A stretch of DNA of 64,000 nt, from contig CAZWRV010000008.1 of assembly GCA_964636325.1 (NCBI GenBank), positions 42,193 to 106,192 on the forward strand, in the 5' to 3' direction. The DNA is from CAZWRV01 sp964636325 (GTDB taxonomy: Bacteria > Verrucomicrobiota > Lentisphaeria > Victivallales > GWF2-50-93). Position 1 is the first letter of the stretch, and every line of letters begins with the position of its first letter. Below are positions 8,476 to 16,682 of this stretch, one piece after another. The notes beneath the pieces are model-generated. The model did no database searches. It saw only the letters and a program-made list of their open reading frames with translations, and was not told where the DNA came from. The position numbers and the translations under genes were made by a program.

Positions 8476-9030
8476 ATGCTTTTCTACTATCTTGTCAACT
8501 CTCTGCCGTCGCTTAATTTCGGTTCGCCGCCGCCCCTGCCGAGCGCAGAATTCACCAAATTGTGCGGAAGGTGGGTCTCTCCCGGCCAGATGAAAATTAT
8601 TTCTCTGCTGGATCTCCTTCCGTGTCAAGGCGCTCCATACCCAAGAGGGTCTATGGCGTTCCGTTGGAACAGCTGGGAGACTTCGCTCAGGAACTGCGCG
8701 ATACGAACGGCCGCGCACGGCCAGCCGGCTGACACAGGGGCCTTCATAAGGGTCGAGGACGATTTCTTTTCCGACACGGCCAGGGGAGTCCAGCAGGCTT
8801 ATGCCGCAAAGGATCCTCTCGAGCGGGAGAGGCTTCTAGACATGATGAGGTGGGAGATGCTTGACGGATGCGAGGGGACGCACAGCTTCGACTTCGACAG
8901 GCTGTGCATCTACAAGCTGAAGCTGATGATACTGGAGAAATGGCAGCGGCGGAGCACGGCCGCGGGGCTTGAAATCTTCAACGCTCTTGTCGAAAGAGTC
9001 CATCAAGGAAGGCTGGAGCAAGATGTCTGA
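8476..9030 (+). CDS. DUF2764 family protein of V-ATPase operons
   Basis: A 184-residue protein that starts MLFYYLVNSLPSL, as DUF2764 proteins typically do, and has a helical C-terminus (FDFDRLCIYKLKLMILEKW). This family occurs between subunit E and A genes in spirochaete and chlamydial V-ATPase operons, where it may stand in for the missing subunit C. That role is an inference from context. Its stop overlaps the atpA start by 8 bases, which implies translational coupling. Confidence 0.75.
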   Translation: MLFYYLVNSLPSLNFGSPPPLPSAEFTKLCGRWVSPGQMKIISLLDLLPCQGAPYPRGSMAFRWNSWETSLRNCAIRTAAHGQPADTGAFIRVEDDFFSDTARGVQQAYAAKDPLERERLLDMMRWEMLDGCEGTHSFDFDRLCIYKLKLMILEKWQRRSTAAGLEIFNALVERVHQGRLEQDV

Positions 9031-10753
9031 TAGCAGCGCAGGGAAAATAGTAGGCATAAACGGCAACATGATCACCGCCGAGTTCGGAACCCGCGTCATC
9101 CAGAACGAGATCGGATATGCGGCTCTCGGCGACACAAAGCTGAAGGCCGAAGTCATACGCGTCCGCGGAACACGGGCGGATCTCCAGGTGTTCGAGGACA
9201 CAAGGGGGCTGAGGATCGGAGATTCCGTTCATTTCACGGGCAGGCTTCTGAGCGTCACGCTCGGGCCGGGCCTTCTTGGAAAGGTCTTTGACGGACTCCA
9301 GAACCCCCTCACGGAACTCGCGGAGAAGACAGGCTACTTCCTCCGGCGCGGAGTCTACCTTCCCGCGATAGACGGGAAGGCGCTCTGGGACTTCGTTCCT
9401 TCCGCAAGGAAAGGCGACATTCTACGGGCCGGCGACAGGATTGGCAGCGTCCGGGAAGGGATTTTCGAGCACCGGATAATGCTCCCGTTCTCCTTCCCCG
9501 GAACATGGCAGGTCGCGGACATTTCCCCCGCAGGCAGATATGCGGCGTCCGACACCGTTGCAAGAGTGTCCGACGAAGATGCCAGGCTGGAATCGGTCAG
9601 CATGCTTCAGGAATGGCCGGTGAAGATACCTATTTCCAGCTACAAGGAGAAAATCCTCCCCGAGACGCCGCTCCTCACCCAGCAAAGGATCATAGACACA
9701 TTCTTCCCGGTGGCCGCGGGCGGAACTTTCTGCACACCCGGGCCGTTCGGAGCCGGCAAGACGGTCCTTCAGCACGCGATAAGCCGATACGCGCAGGCCG
9801 ATGTCGTCATCGTCGCGGCATGCGGCGAACGCGCCGGCGAAGTCGTTGAAATCCTCCGCGAATTCCCGCACCTCGAAGACCCCAGGACCGGCCGCCCACT
9901 CATGGAACGTTCGATTGTGATTTGCAACACCAGCTCCATGCCGGTCGCCGCCCGCGAAGCCTCCGTCTACACGGCCGTCACGCTCGCCGAATACTACAGG
10001 CAGATGGGACTCAACTGCCTTCTCCTGGCAGATTCGACCTCGCGATGGGCCCAGGCGCTCAGGGAGATGTCCGGCAGGCTCGAAGAAATCCCCGGCGAGG
10101 AGGCGTTCCCGGCCTATCTTGAATCGCTGATCGCCGGATTCTACGAAAGAGCCGGCCTCGTCAAACTGAACGACGGGACTGAAGGATCGGTCACGATAGG
10201 CGGCGCCGTCAGCCCGGCCGGCGGCAACTTCGAAGAGCCGGTCACGCAGGCCACCCTCAAGGTCGTCGGCTGCTTCCTGGGCCTCTCCCGGGAACGCTCC
10301 AACGCGCGCCGGTTCCCAGCCATACATCCGCTCGACAGCTGGAGCAAGTATCCGAGCATAGTCCCGGAGGCCGACCTCAAGTTCGCGAAGTCCGTCCTGA
10401 GGCACGGAGCGGAAGTCAGCCAGATGATGAAGGTCGTCGGCGAGGAAGGAACCAACATCGGCGACTTCGTCGTCTTCCTCAAGAGCGAATTCCTCGATGC
10501 CGTCTACCTCCAGCAGAACACCTTCGACGCCGTCGACGGCGCCACAAGCCCCGAACGGCAGAAATACGTGTTCTCGAAGGTGATCTCAATACTCAGGACG
10601 GATTTCAAGCTCGAAGACAAGGACATGGCGAGGCGCTACTTCCAGGGCCTCCGTCAAATCTTCATAGACTGGAACTACGCGGACATGAACTCCGACAAGT
10701 TCAAGGAGATCGAAAAGGCCATCGACAACAAGGTGAACGAAGGTAAAAAATAA
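9023..10753 (+). CDS. atpA: V-type ATP synthase catalytic subunit A
   Basis: A 576-residue catalytic subunit. I start at ATG 9023 (MSDSSAGKIVGINGN), which gives the standard N-terminus; the frame extends upstream without support. Walker A GPFGAGKT lies at residues 240-247, preceded by the non-homologous insert typical of V/A-type A subunits. LLLADSTSRWAQALREMSGR carries the Walker B Asp. It hydrolyses or synthesises ATP at the A/B interface. A 96-base gap separates it from atpB. Confidence 0.96.
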   Translation: MSDSSAGKIVGINGNMITAEFGTRVIQNEIGYAALGDTKLKAEVIRVRGTRADLQVFEDTRGLRIGDSVHFTGRLLSVTLGPGLLGKVFDGLQNPLTELAEKTGYFLRRGVYLPAIDGKALWDFVPSARKGDILRAGDRIGSVREGIFEHRIMLPFSFPGTWQVADISPAGRYAASDTVARVSDEDARLESVSMLQEWPVKIPISSYKEKILPETPLLTQQRIIDTFFPVAAGGTFCTPGPFGAGKTVLQHAISRYAQADVVIVAACGERAGEVVEILREFPHLEDPRTGRPLMERSIVICNTSSMPVAAREASVYTAVTLAEYYRQMGLNCLLLADSTSRWAQALREMSGRLEEIPGEEAFPAYLESLIAGFYERAGLVKLNDGTEGSVTIGGAVSPAGGNFEEPVTQATLKVVGCFLGLSRERSNARRFPAIHPLDSWSKYPSIVPEADLKFAKSVLRHGAEVSQMMKVVGEEGTNIGDFVVFLKSEFLDAVYLQQNTFDAVDGATSPERQKYVFSKVISILRTDFKLEDKDMARRYFQGLRQIFIDWNYADMNSDKFKEIEKAIDNKVNEGKK

Positions 10754-10849
10754 CCGGTCGATTCCATCGGTTCGTTCGACGCCCCCGAACCAATCGGCTT
10801 CATCGTCCGCATTCGGTGGAGATTTTCGACTTAAGCGAGGAAAACGCTA

Positions 10850-12142
10850 ATGCGCAAGGTCTACAACAGGATAATACAGATCGCAGGCAATGTGATTACC
10901 GTGGAGGCTGAAGGCGTCTCCTACGGCGAACTTGCGGAAATCCGCTGCGCCAGAGGAGTTTCCCTGGCCCAGGCAATCAGGCTCCAGGACGGCAGGGTCT
11001 ATCTCCAGGTCTTCGCGGGCAGCAGGGGCATCTCCACCGACGACCAGGTCCGCTTCATCGGAAGGCCGATGCAGGTATCGAGCTCGGAGAACCTCCTCGG
11101 AAGGGTCTTCAACGGCGCAGGAAACCCCAGGGACGGACGCCCTCCCATCGCCGAGGACAAGGTCGACATCGGAGGCCCCTCGGTCAATCCGGCCAAGAGG
11201 ATAATCCCCAGAAGGATGATCCGCACCGGAATCCCGATGATAGACGTCTTCAACACCCTGGTCGTCTCACAGAAACTGCCGATCTTCTCCGTCCCCGGCG
11301 AGCCGTACAACCAGCTCCTCGCCAGAATCGCCATGCAGGCCGAGGTGGACGTCATAATAATCGGCGGCATGGGGCTGAAATACGACGACTACCTGTTCTT
11401 CAGGAACACGCTCGACGAACATGGGGCGCTCTCAAGATCGGTCATGTTCATACACACCGCGTCCGACCCCGTGGTCGAATGCCTCCTGGTTCCGGACATG
11501 TCCCTCGCGGTGGCCGAGTCGTATGCCCAGGCCAAGAAGGACGTCCTCGTCCTGCTCACGGACATGTCCAACTTCGCGGACGCCCTCAAGGAGATCGCCA
11601 TAACCATGGAGCAGATACCTTCCAACCGCGGCTATCCCGGCGACCTCTACAGCCAGCTGGCCGCAAGATACGAGAAGGCCGTCGACTTCGACGACGCCGG
11701 CTCCATCACCGTCCTTGCGGTCACCACCATGCCGGGGGACGACGTCACGCATCCCATCCCGGACAACACCGGCTACATCACCGAAGGCCAGTTCTACCTC
11801 CGCGGCGGACGCATCGAGCCTTTCGGCTCGCTCAGCCGCCTCAAGCAGCTCGTCAACGACAAGACCAGGAGCGACCACCGAGCCATAATGGACACGATGA
11901 TAAGGCTTTACGCCGAATACCGCGACGCCCGGGAAAAGCAGGCCATGGGCTTCAAGACGAGCGCATGGGACGGCAAGCTCCTCAAATACGGAAAGCTCTT
12001 CGAGGAACGCATGATGGACCTCTCCGTCAACATTCCGCTGGAGGACGCACTCAACCTGGGATGGAAAATCCTCGCGGAATGCTTTGAAAAGCAGGAGACC
12101 GGGATGAAGTCTGCGCTCCTCCAGGAATTCTGGCCGCGGTGA
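10850..12142 (+). CDS. atpB: V-type ATP synthase subunit B
   Basis: A 430-residue non-catalytic nucleotide-binding subunit. The P-loop is degenerate (SVPGEPYNQLLARIA), as expected for V/A-type B subunits. Conserved segments include RMIRTGIPMIDVFNT, LVLLTDMSNFADALKEIA and PSNRGYPGDLYSQLA. A GAGGAAAAC site precedes the ATG. The gene lies in the middle of the operon. Confidence 0.96.
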   Translation: MRKVYNRIIQIAGNVITVEAEGVSYGELAEIRCARGVSLAQAIRLQDGRVYLQVFAGSRGISTDDQVRFIGRPMQVSSSENLLGRVFNGAGNPRDGRPPIAEDKVDIGGPSVNPAKRIIPRRMIRTGIPMIDVFNTLVVSQKLPIFSVPGEPYNQLLARIAMQAEVDVIIIGGMGLKYDDYLFFRNTLDEHGALSRSVMFIHTASDPVVECLLVPDMSLAVAESYAQAKKDVLVLLTDMSNFADALKEIAITMEQIPSNRGYPGDLYSQLAARYEKAVDFDDAGSITVLAVTTMPGDDVTHPIPDNTGYITEGQFYLRGGRIEPFGSLSRLKQLVNDKTRSDHRAIMDTMIRLYAEYRDAREKQAMGFKTSAWDGKLLKYGKLFEERMMDLSVNIPLEDALNLGWKILAECFEKQETGMKSALLQEFWPR

Positions 12143-12158
12143 AAAAACGGATCATCGG

Positions 12159-12764
12159 ATGCCCAAGATAAAACTTACAAAGAGCGAACTGAAGACCCAG
12201 AGGGACGCGCTGAAGCAGTTCCAGCGATTCCTTCCGACCCTGCAGCTCAAGAAGCAGCAGCTGCAGGTCGAAATACGGAAGATCGAGCAGTCGCTGAGGG
12301 AGCTTGAGGCCCGCCGAGACGCCTTTTTCAACACCCTGGCCCCCTGGGTCGCCCTCTTCGCCGACAAGGCGGCCGCCGACAAAATATATTCTCTGATAAA
12401 AATAGACCGGGTTGTCGAGGGATCGGCAAACATCGCGGGCGTGATTGTCCCTGTGTTCGTTTCCGTAAGCTTCACCGTTGCCAGATTTGACATCTTCGCG
12501 GAGGAGCCATGGATACCGGACGCCATCGCCGCACTTAAGGAAATCATAGAGATCGAAATGCGCCTCGACGTGGCCAAGCGCGAATACAGCCTCGTGTCCG
12601 AGGAGCTGAGAGTCACCTCCCAGAGGGTAAATCTCTTCGAGAAGGTCAAGATTCCGGAATCCAAGGAGAACATCAGGGTCATACAGATATTCCTGGGAGA
12701 CCAGAACACCGCGGGCGTGGGGCGCTCGAAGATCGCGAAAAGGAAAATGCAGGTGGCGGTATGA
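12159..12764 (+). CDS. atpD: V-type ATP synthase subunit D
   Basis: A 201-residue central-rotor subunit built almost entirely of two long helices, the usual V-type D fold. It begins with the typical KIKLTKSELKTQRDALKQFQ and ends with the conserved KVKIPESKENIRVIQIFLGD segment. The gene for subunit F, its normal rotor partner, is not in this operon. Its TGA overlaps the ATG of the next gene (ATGA at 12761-12764). Confidence 0.92.
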   Translation: MPKIKLTKSELKTQRDALKQFQRFLPTLQLKKQQLQVEIRKIEQSLRELEARRDAFFNTLAPWVALFADKAAADKIYSLIKIDRVVEGSANIAGVIVPVFVSVSFTVARFDIFAEEPWIPDAIAALKEIIEIEMRLDVAKREYSLVSEELRVTSQRVNLFEKVKIPESKENIRVIQIFLGDQNTAGVGRSKIAKRKMQVAV

Positions 12765-14566
12765 TTGTGAAGATGAAGAAGGCCGCAATACTTTGCCTGT
12801 CTTCCGACAAGGAGAAAGCGCTGGACAAGCTGCGGGCGATGGGCGTCCTGCACATCGAAAAATCCGTGCTTGCCGAATCACCCGACCGCGGCGCCGTTGA
12901 AAACCAAATCGCCCAGGCGTCCGCAGCCGCTGCCGCCCTGGAATCCGTCCGGCGCCGCCCCCACACACAAGCCGCCGGGCATCCTAAATCTCCAGGAGAG
13001 CCGGGAGAGGCCGTTGCCGTCATCACAAGGGCGCTGGCGACAATCGCGGATCACGAAAAACAGCTCGAATCGCTCAGCAGGGCCGCCGATCTCCTGGCGC
13101 CATGGGGTGGCTTCAACAGGGCTTCTGTCGAGAAGATTGCAGAGGCTGGAATACATATCTACTTCTGCAGTTCTTCACGTAAGACATACTCCGGAATCGC
13201 CGCCGCCTTTACGACAAAAATCGTCAACGAACAAGCGGGGTCGGTCTGCTTCCTTGTCATATCAGACAGCGAACTCGACACCAAAAGTCTGCCGCTGGCC
13301 CAGCTCCCTGAGAACACCGACATGCACGAAATATCAAGGCAGATGCGCGAATGCCAGGCCTGCATCGCGTCCGCCCGCGGAATCATCGAATCATATGCCG
13401 GACACCTGCCGGCGATCCGGCGGCATGCGAAGGAGCTCGCCGCCCAGGCGGAATTCCTGTCGGCGCGGGATTCCATGCTCCGGCAGGGCGAAATAGTATC
13501 GCTCTCAGGCTTCATCCCGGAGGATCAGGTGGAACCTCTGAGGACTGCCTCCCTCTCGGAAGGCTGGGCCGTGGCGTTCAGGGATCCGCTGCCCGATGAA
13601 AAAGCCCCCACGCTTATCAGGACGCGCGGAATCGTAAGGCTCGCAAAGCCGATCTTCGACTTCATCGGGATGACGCCGGGATATGACGAGTGGGACGTCA
13701 GCGCATGCTTCCTCCTGTTCTTCTCAATATATTTCGCGATGATCATCGGCGACGCCGGCTACGGCATTCTGTTCCTCTCCGCCGTCCTCTTCGCAAAGGC
13801 AAGGTTCAGGGATCAAAAGTTCAGGACGCCGCTAAACCTGATGATGACGCTTAGCGTCATGACAATCATATGGGGTGTGCTCAACGGAAACTTCCTGGGA
13901 ATCTCCGCATCGAGGCTGCCGGAGTGCATGAGGGGGCTGGACTCACTCACAAACCCCGAAACGAAGAACCGCAACATCCAGCTCATATGCTTCACGCTGG
14001 CGGCGGCGCACCTCTCCGCGGCCAGGCTCTGGAAGGCCGCGATACTTGCAAACCTGAAGTCGCTGGGCCAGATCGGATGGCTTCTCTTCATATGGGCGAA
14101 CTATTTCACAATCCTCTCGATCGTGGTGCTGGGCTCGCCGCTGAAGCCCTTCGTCATATGGCTCTACGCGGCCGGAATCGTCCTCCTCATGGCTTTCAAC
14201 TTGGACTGGAAGGATCCCGGCGACATATTCAACTTTCCGTTCAGGGTCATCGGCAGCTTCACAGACGTCCTTTCATTCATCAGGCTCTTCGCCGTGGGGC
14301 TCGCCTCCTTCTATCTGGCCGACAGCTGCAACACAATGGCCGCGGCTATCTCCTGCAAGATTCCATACGGACTCGGATTCTTATGCGCCGCAATCCTGCT
14401 CGTCGTCGGCCACTCCCTTAACATCGCGCTGTCCTTGATGGGGGTTCTCGTCCACGGAATAAGGCTGAACACGCTCGAATTCTCCAACCACATGGAACTT
14501 CAGTGGCGAGGAATTCCATATCGGCCTTTCAAGAGGGACGACGTTGCGGGATCCGAAGCGGCATAG
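12761..14566 (+). CDS. atpI: V-type ATP synthase subunit I
   Basis: A 601-residue equivalent of the V-type 'a' subunit. The cytosolic N-terminal half (to about residue 315) is helical. The membrane half has 7-8 hydrophobic segments and the ion-channel region (SFTDVLSFIRLFAVGLASFYLA), whose Arg is expected to face the rotor ring. HSLNIALSLMGVLVHGIRLNTLEF near the end is the family signature. It couples ion flow to rotation and starts by ATGA overlap with atpD. Confidence 0.93.
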   Translation: MIVKMKKAAILCLSSDKEKALDKLRAMGVLHIEKSVLAESPDRGAVENQIAQASAAAAALESVRRRPHTQAAGHPKSPGEPGEAVAVITRALATIADHEKQLESLSRAADLLAPWGGFNRASVEKIAEAGIHIYFCSSSRKTYSGIAAAFTTKIVNEQAGSVCFLVISDSELDTKSLPLAQLPENTDMHEISRQMRECQACIASARGIIESYAGHLPAIRRHAKELAAQAEFLSARDSMLRQGEIVSLSGFIPEDQVEPLRTASLSEGWAVAFRDPLPDEKAPTLIRTRGIVRLAKPIFDFIGMTPGYDEWDVSACFLLFFSIYFAMIIGDAGYGILFLSAVLFAKARFRDQKFRTPLNLMMTLSVMTIIWGVLNGNFLGISASRLPECMRGLDSLTNPETKNRNIQLICFTLAAAHLSAARLWKAAILANLKSLGQIGWLLFIWANYFTILSIVVLGSPLKPFVIWLYAAGIVLLMAFNLDWKDPGDIFNFPFRVIGSFTDVLSFIRLFAVGLASFYLADSCNTMAAAISCKIPYGLGFLCAAILLVVGHSLNIALSLMGVLVHGIRLNTLEFSNHMELQWRGIPYRPFKRDDVAGSEAA

Positions 14567-14609
14567 TATTATTTAAAGAAGCAAACATATCAAGACGGAG
14601 GGAAAGCAT

Positions 14610-15101
14610 ATGAACCACGAAACTTATGTCCAGCTGCTGAGGGCGCTCTGCCATGCTGGCGCATTCTCGGCCATCGCGTTCGCGGCGGTGGGCTCGGGCC
14701 TGGGAACCGGCGCCGCCAGCAGCGCTACCATCGGCGCCTGGAAAAGGGCGTTCGGCCAGAACAAGCCGCCGTCCTTCCTGATGCTTGCATACGCCGGCGC
14801 GCCGCTCTCGCAGACAATCTACGGAATGATCATCATGTTCTTCACCATGAACAGGATCTCCGCCGCCACAGACGACCTGATCCTGCACAACTACCCCATG
14901 ATCCTCGCCATCGGGATATTCGGAGGCGCCGCAATGGGCTTTTCCGCCTGGGCGCAGGGAATCGCGGGCGCGGCCGCATGCGACGCATACGGTGAGACGG
15001 GAAAAGGATTCGTCAACTACCTGATGGTCCTAGGCATCGTCGAGACTGTCGCAATATTCGTGATGGCTTTTGCGATCGTCATGCTGGGAACCGTGAAATG
15101 A
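14610..15101 (+). CDS. atpK: V-type ATP synthase proteolipid subunit K
   Basis: A 163-residue rotor-ring subunit made of two fused helical hairpins (four TM helices). The ion-binding residues line up with the sodium type described for Enterococcus hirae NtpK: Ser67-Gln68 in helix 2 (APLSQTIYG), Gln116 in helix 3 (AWAQGIAG) and the essential Glu145 in helix 4 (GIVETVAIF). Sodium coupling is therefore likely (inference). A GGAGGG site precedes the ATG. It is the last ATPase gene in the operon. Confidence 0.93.
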   Translation: MNHETYVQLLRALCHAGAFSAIAFAAVGSGLGTGAASSATIGAWKRAFGQNKPPSFLMLAYAGAPLSQTIYGMIIMFFTMNRISAATDDLILHNYPMILAIGIFGGAAMGFSAWAQGIAGAAACDAYGETGKGFVNYLMVLGIVETVAIFVMAFAIVMLGTVK

Positions 15102-15114
15102 AAGGAGGCCGGCA

Positions 15115-15345
15115 ATGCCTATCTTCGAATACAGATGCGTGAAATGCGGCAAGGCCTTCGAAAAGCTTGTCCGCTCCCAGTCCGAGAAAGTCCTCTGCCC
15201 TAGCTGCCTCTCGACAGTGGAACGGCAGCTCTCCGTCTTCGCCGCCCCGCCCAGCTCCCAGGCCAGCAAGTGCGCCTCCGGAGACTCCTGCCCGACCGCA
15301 GGCACGAAATGCTGCGCCTCCGGCAGATGCGGCCTGCATAGATAG
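15115..15345 (+). CDS. FmdB family zinc-ribbon protein
   Basis: A 76-residue protein that starts MPIFEYRCVKCGKAFEKLV, the FmdB/CxxC_CxxC_SSSS signature, with a second CPSC pair forming a zinc ribbon (residues 8-30). The C-terminal tail has further Cys residues (KCASGDSCPTAGTKCCASGRC), common in this family. It is a putative regulatory protein. It lies 13 bases after atpK with an AAAGGAGG site, so it is probably the last gene of the operon. Confidence 0.85.
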   Translation: MPIFEYRCVKCGKAFEKLVRSQSEKVLCPSCLSTVERQLSVFAAPPSSQASKCASGDSCPTAGTKCCASGRCGLHR

Positions 15346-15440
15346 GGCCGGCACCCATGCCGTAATATGCGTGCGGACGGCACCTATGCCGCACTGGAAG
15401 ACAAGCCCTTGACATACTGCATGTTGCAGGGGATGAATTC

Positions 15441-15678
15441 AACCTAATTGCCGCAGTTGAAAATATGTTTTATAAATTAACACTCTCATAATAAGGCATT
15501 TACATATTTAGAGGCTTTCACCCAATGAGTGAAAGCCAGTTTCGGCATATTTTCAACCCGGGAGGGTTGGCCGCATTCGCCATATCTACTTCGTTAGCTT
15601 CAACTTGCAGTGGTCACCACAGCTGCGTCTTGCCGCCTGGCAGCTACGGCGAATGCGGCCAACTGCGGCTATTAGGTT
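15441..15678. repeat. ~238-bp structured repeat, copy 1 (upstream of mntP)
   Basis: The element opens with AACCTAATTGCCGCAGTTG and closes with its reverse complement (one mismatch). Inside are a 9-bp hairpin (GGCTTTCAC/GTGAAAGCC, ~15513-15536), a GTTGAAAATATG/CATATTTTCAAC pair, and a long GGTTGGCCGCATTCGCC / GGCGAATGCGGCCAAC pair. A second copy of about 80% identity starts at 16299, so mntP is bracketed. No coding capacity. Confidence 0.85.
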
Positions 15679-15733
15679 CAATGTCACGCCCTTTATGGAA
15701 AAATTGCATTAGAAGCCAGCTAGCGGGCCAGCC

Positions 15734-16303
15734 ATGAACTATCCAGTCATACTTCTCCTTGCCGCAGGGCTTTCGATGGACGCGCTAGCGGTCTCGATAG
15801 CGTGCGGCGCTCAGATCACAGACAAGAGGCTTTTCCATGCATCGAGGATCGCATTCCTCTTCGGATTCTTCCAGGCGCTTATGCCGCTGCTCGGAGTCTT
15901 CGCCGGCATAAAGGCGAAATCCTACATCAGCGACTATGACCATTGGGTTGCATTTGCCATCCTCCTGGCGATCGGAGTCAAGATGATCTACGAAGCGGCC
16001 TTCATCGAAAAGGAGGAAGGTAAGGCAAAGGACGGGATGCTAGGACTAAGGACGCTGCTCATCCTTGCCGTGGCGACCAGCATAGACGCGCTGGCGGTCG
16101 GATTCACGCTCCCTATTCTAACAAGCCGGATATTCTACGCCGCATCGCTGATCGGCATTTCCACGTTCATCATCTGCTTCTGCGGAGTGTTCGTGGGCGA
16201 GAAGATCGGCCATTTTTTCGAGGGGAAGATCGAAATCGCCGGAGGCGCGGTGCTGATCGCCATCGGAGTGAAGATACTCCTCGATCATACGCTATGGACC
16301 TAA
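15734..16303 (+). CDS. mntP: Manganese efflux pump MntP
   Basis: A 189-residue membrane protein with six hydrophobic helices and the duplicated MntP signature: SMDALAVS near residue 14 and SIDALAVG near residue 114, whose Asp residues line the metal path. The family exports Mn2+. The gene sits alone between two copies of a ~235-bp repeat, and its stop codon lies within the second copy. The upstream region shows no yybP-ykoY riboswitch that I can recognise. Confidence 0.9.
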   Translation: MNYPVILLLAAGLSMDALAVSIACGAQITDKRLFHASRIAFLFGFFQALMPLLGVFAGIKAKSYISDYDHWVAFAILLAIGVKMIYEAAFIEKEEGKAKDGMLGLRTLLILAVATSIDALAVGFTLPILTSRIFYAASLIGISTFIICFCGVFVGEKIGHFFEGKIEIAGGAVLIAIGVKILLDHTLWT

Positions 16304-16532
16304 TGGCCGCAGTTGAAAATATGCTATGCCTTTTAAGATTATTATAATAAGGCAGTTACATATTTTGAAGCTTTCACCTGATGGGTGAAAGCCGGTTCCC
16401 GCATATTTTCAACCCGCAAGGGTTGGCCGCATTCGCCATATCTGCTTAGTTAGCTTCAACTTGCAGTGGTTACCACAGCCGCGTCTTGCTGCCTTGCAGC
16501 TACGGCAAATGCGGCCAACTGCGGCAATTAGG
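16299..16532. repeat. ~234-bp structured repeat, copy 2 (downstream of mntP)
   Basis: Same order of parts as the copy at 15441, including the GCTTTCAC...GTGAAAGC hairpin and terminal inverted repeats CCTAAT-GCCGCAGTTG / CAACTGCGGCAATTAGG. It begins within the last codons of mntP and supplies its stop. Confidence 0.85.
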
Positions 16533-16537
16533 ATGAA

Positions 16538-16682
16538 ACGCCGCCTGCGGCGTCTAACGAGTGCAGTCGAAACCTGGCGATGCCCTCGAAACCTGACGAG
16601 ACCTTTCGGAGATCATACTGAATCAATTGACTCATGACCGGCGGCGCGCGGCAGCGTCCGGAATCCGGAATCAGGCTCTTTT
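16538..16682. other. Intergenic, small hairpin ACGCCGC-CT-GCGGCGT
   Basis: Convergent gap between the mntP repeat and the ahcY 3' end. A 7-bp hairpin at 16538-16553 is the only structure seen. It has no T-run. Confidence 0.4.

Noticed and set aside
15441..15678. yybP-ykoY manganese riboswitch before mntP
   Set aside because: The element recurs downstream of mntP and lacks the conserved riboswitch core that I would expect.
15441..16532. Integron attC sites flanking mntP
   Set aside because: The copies are longer than usual attC sites and the GTTRRRY end is not matched. No integrase gene is in the window.
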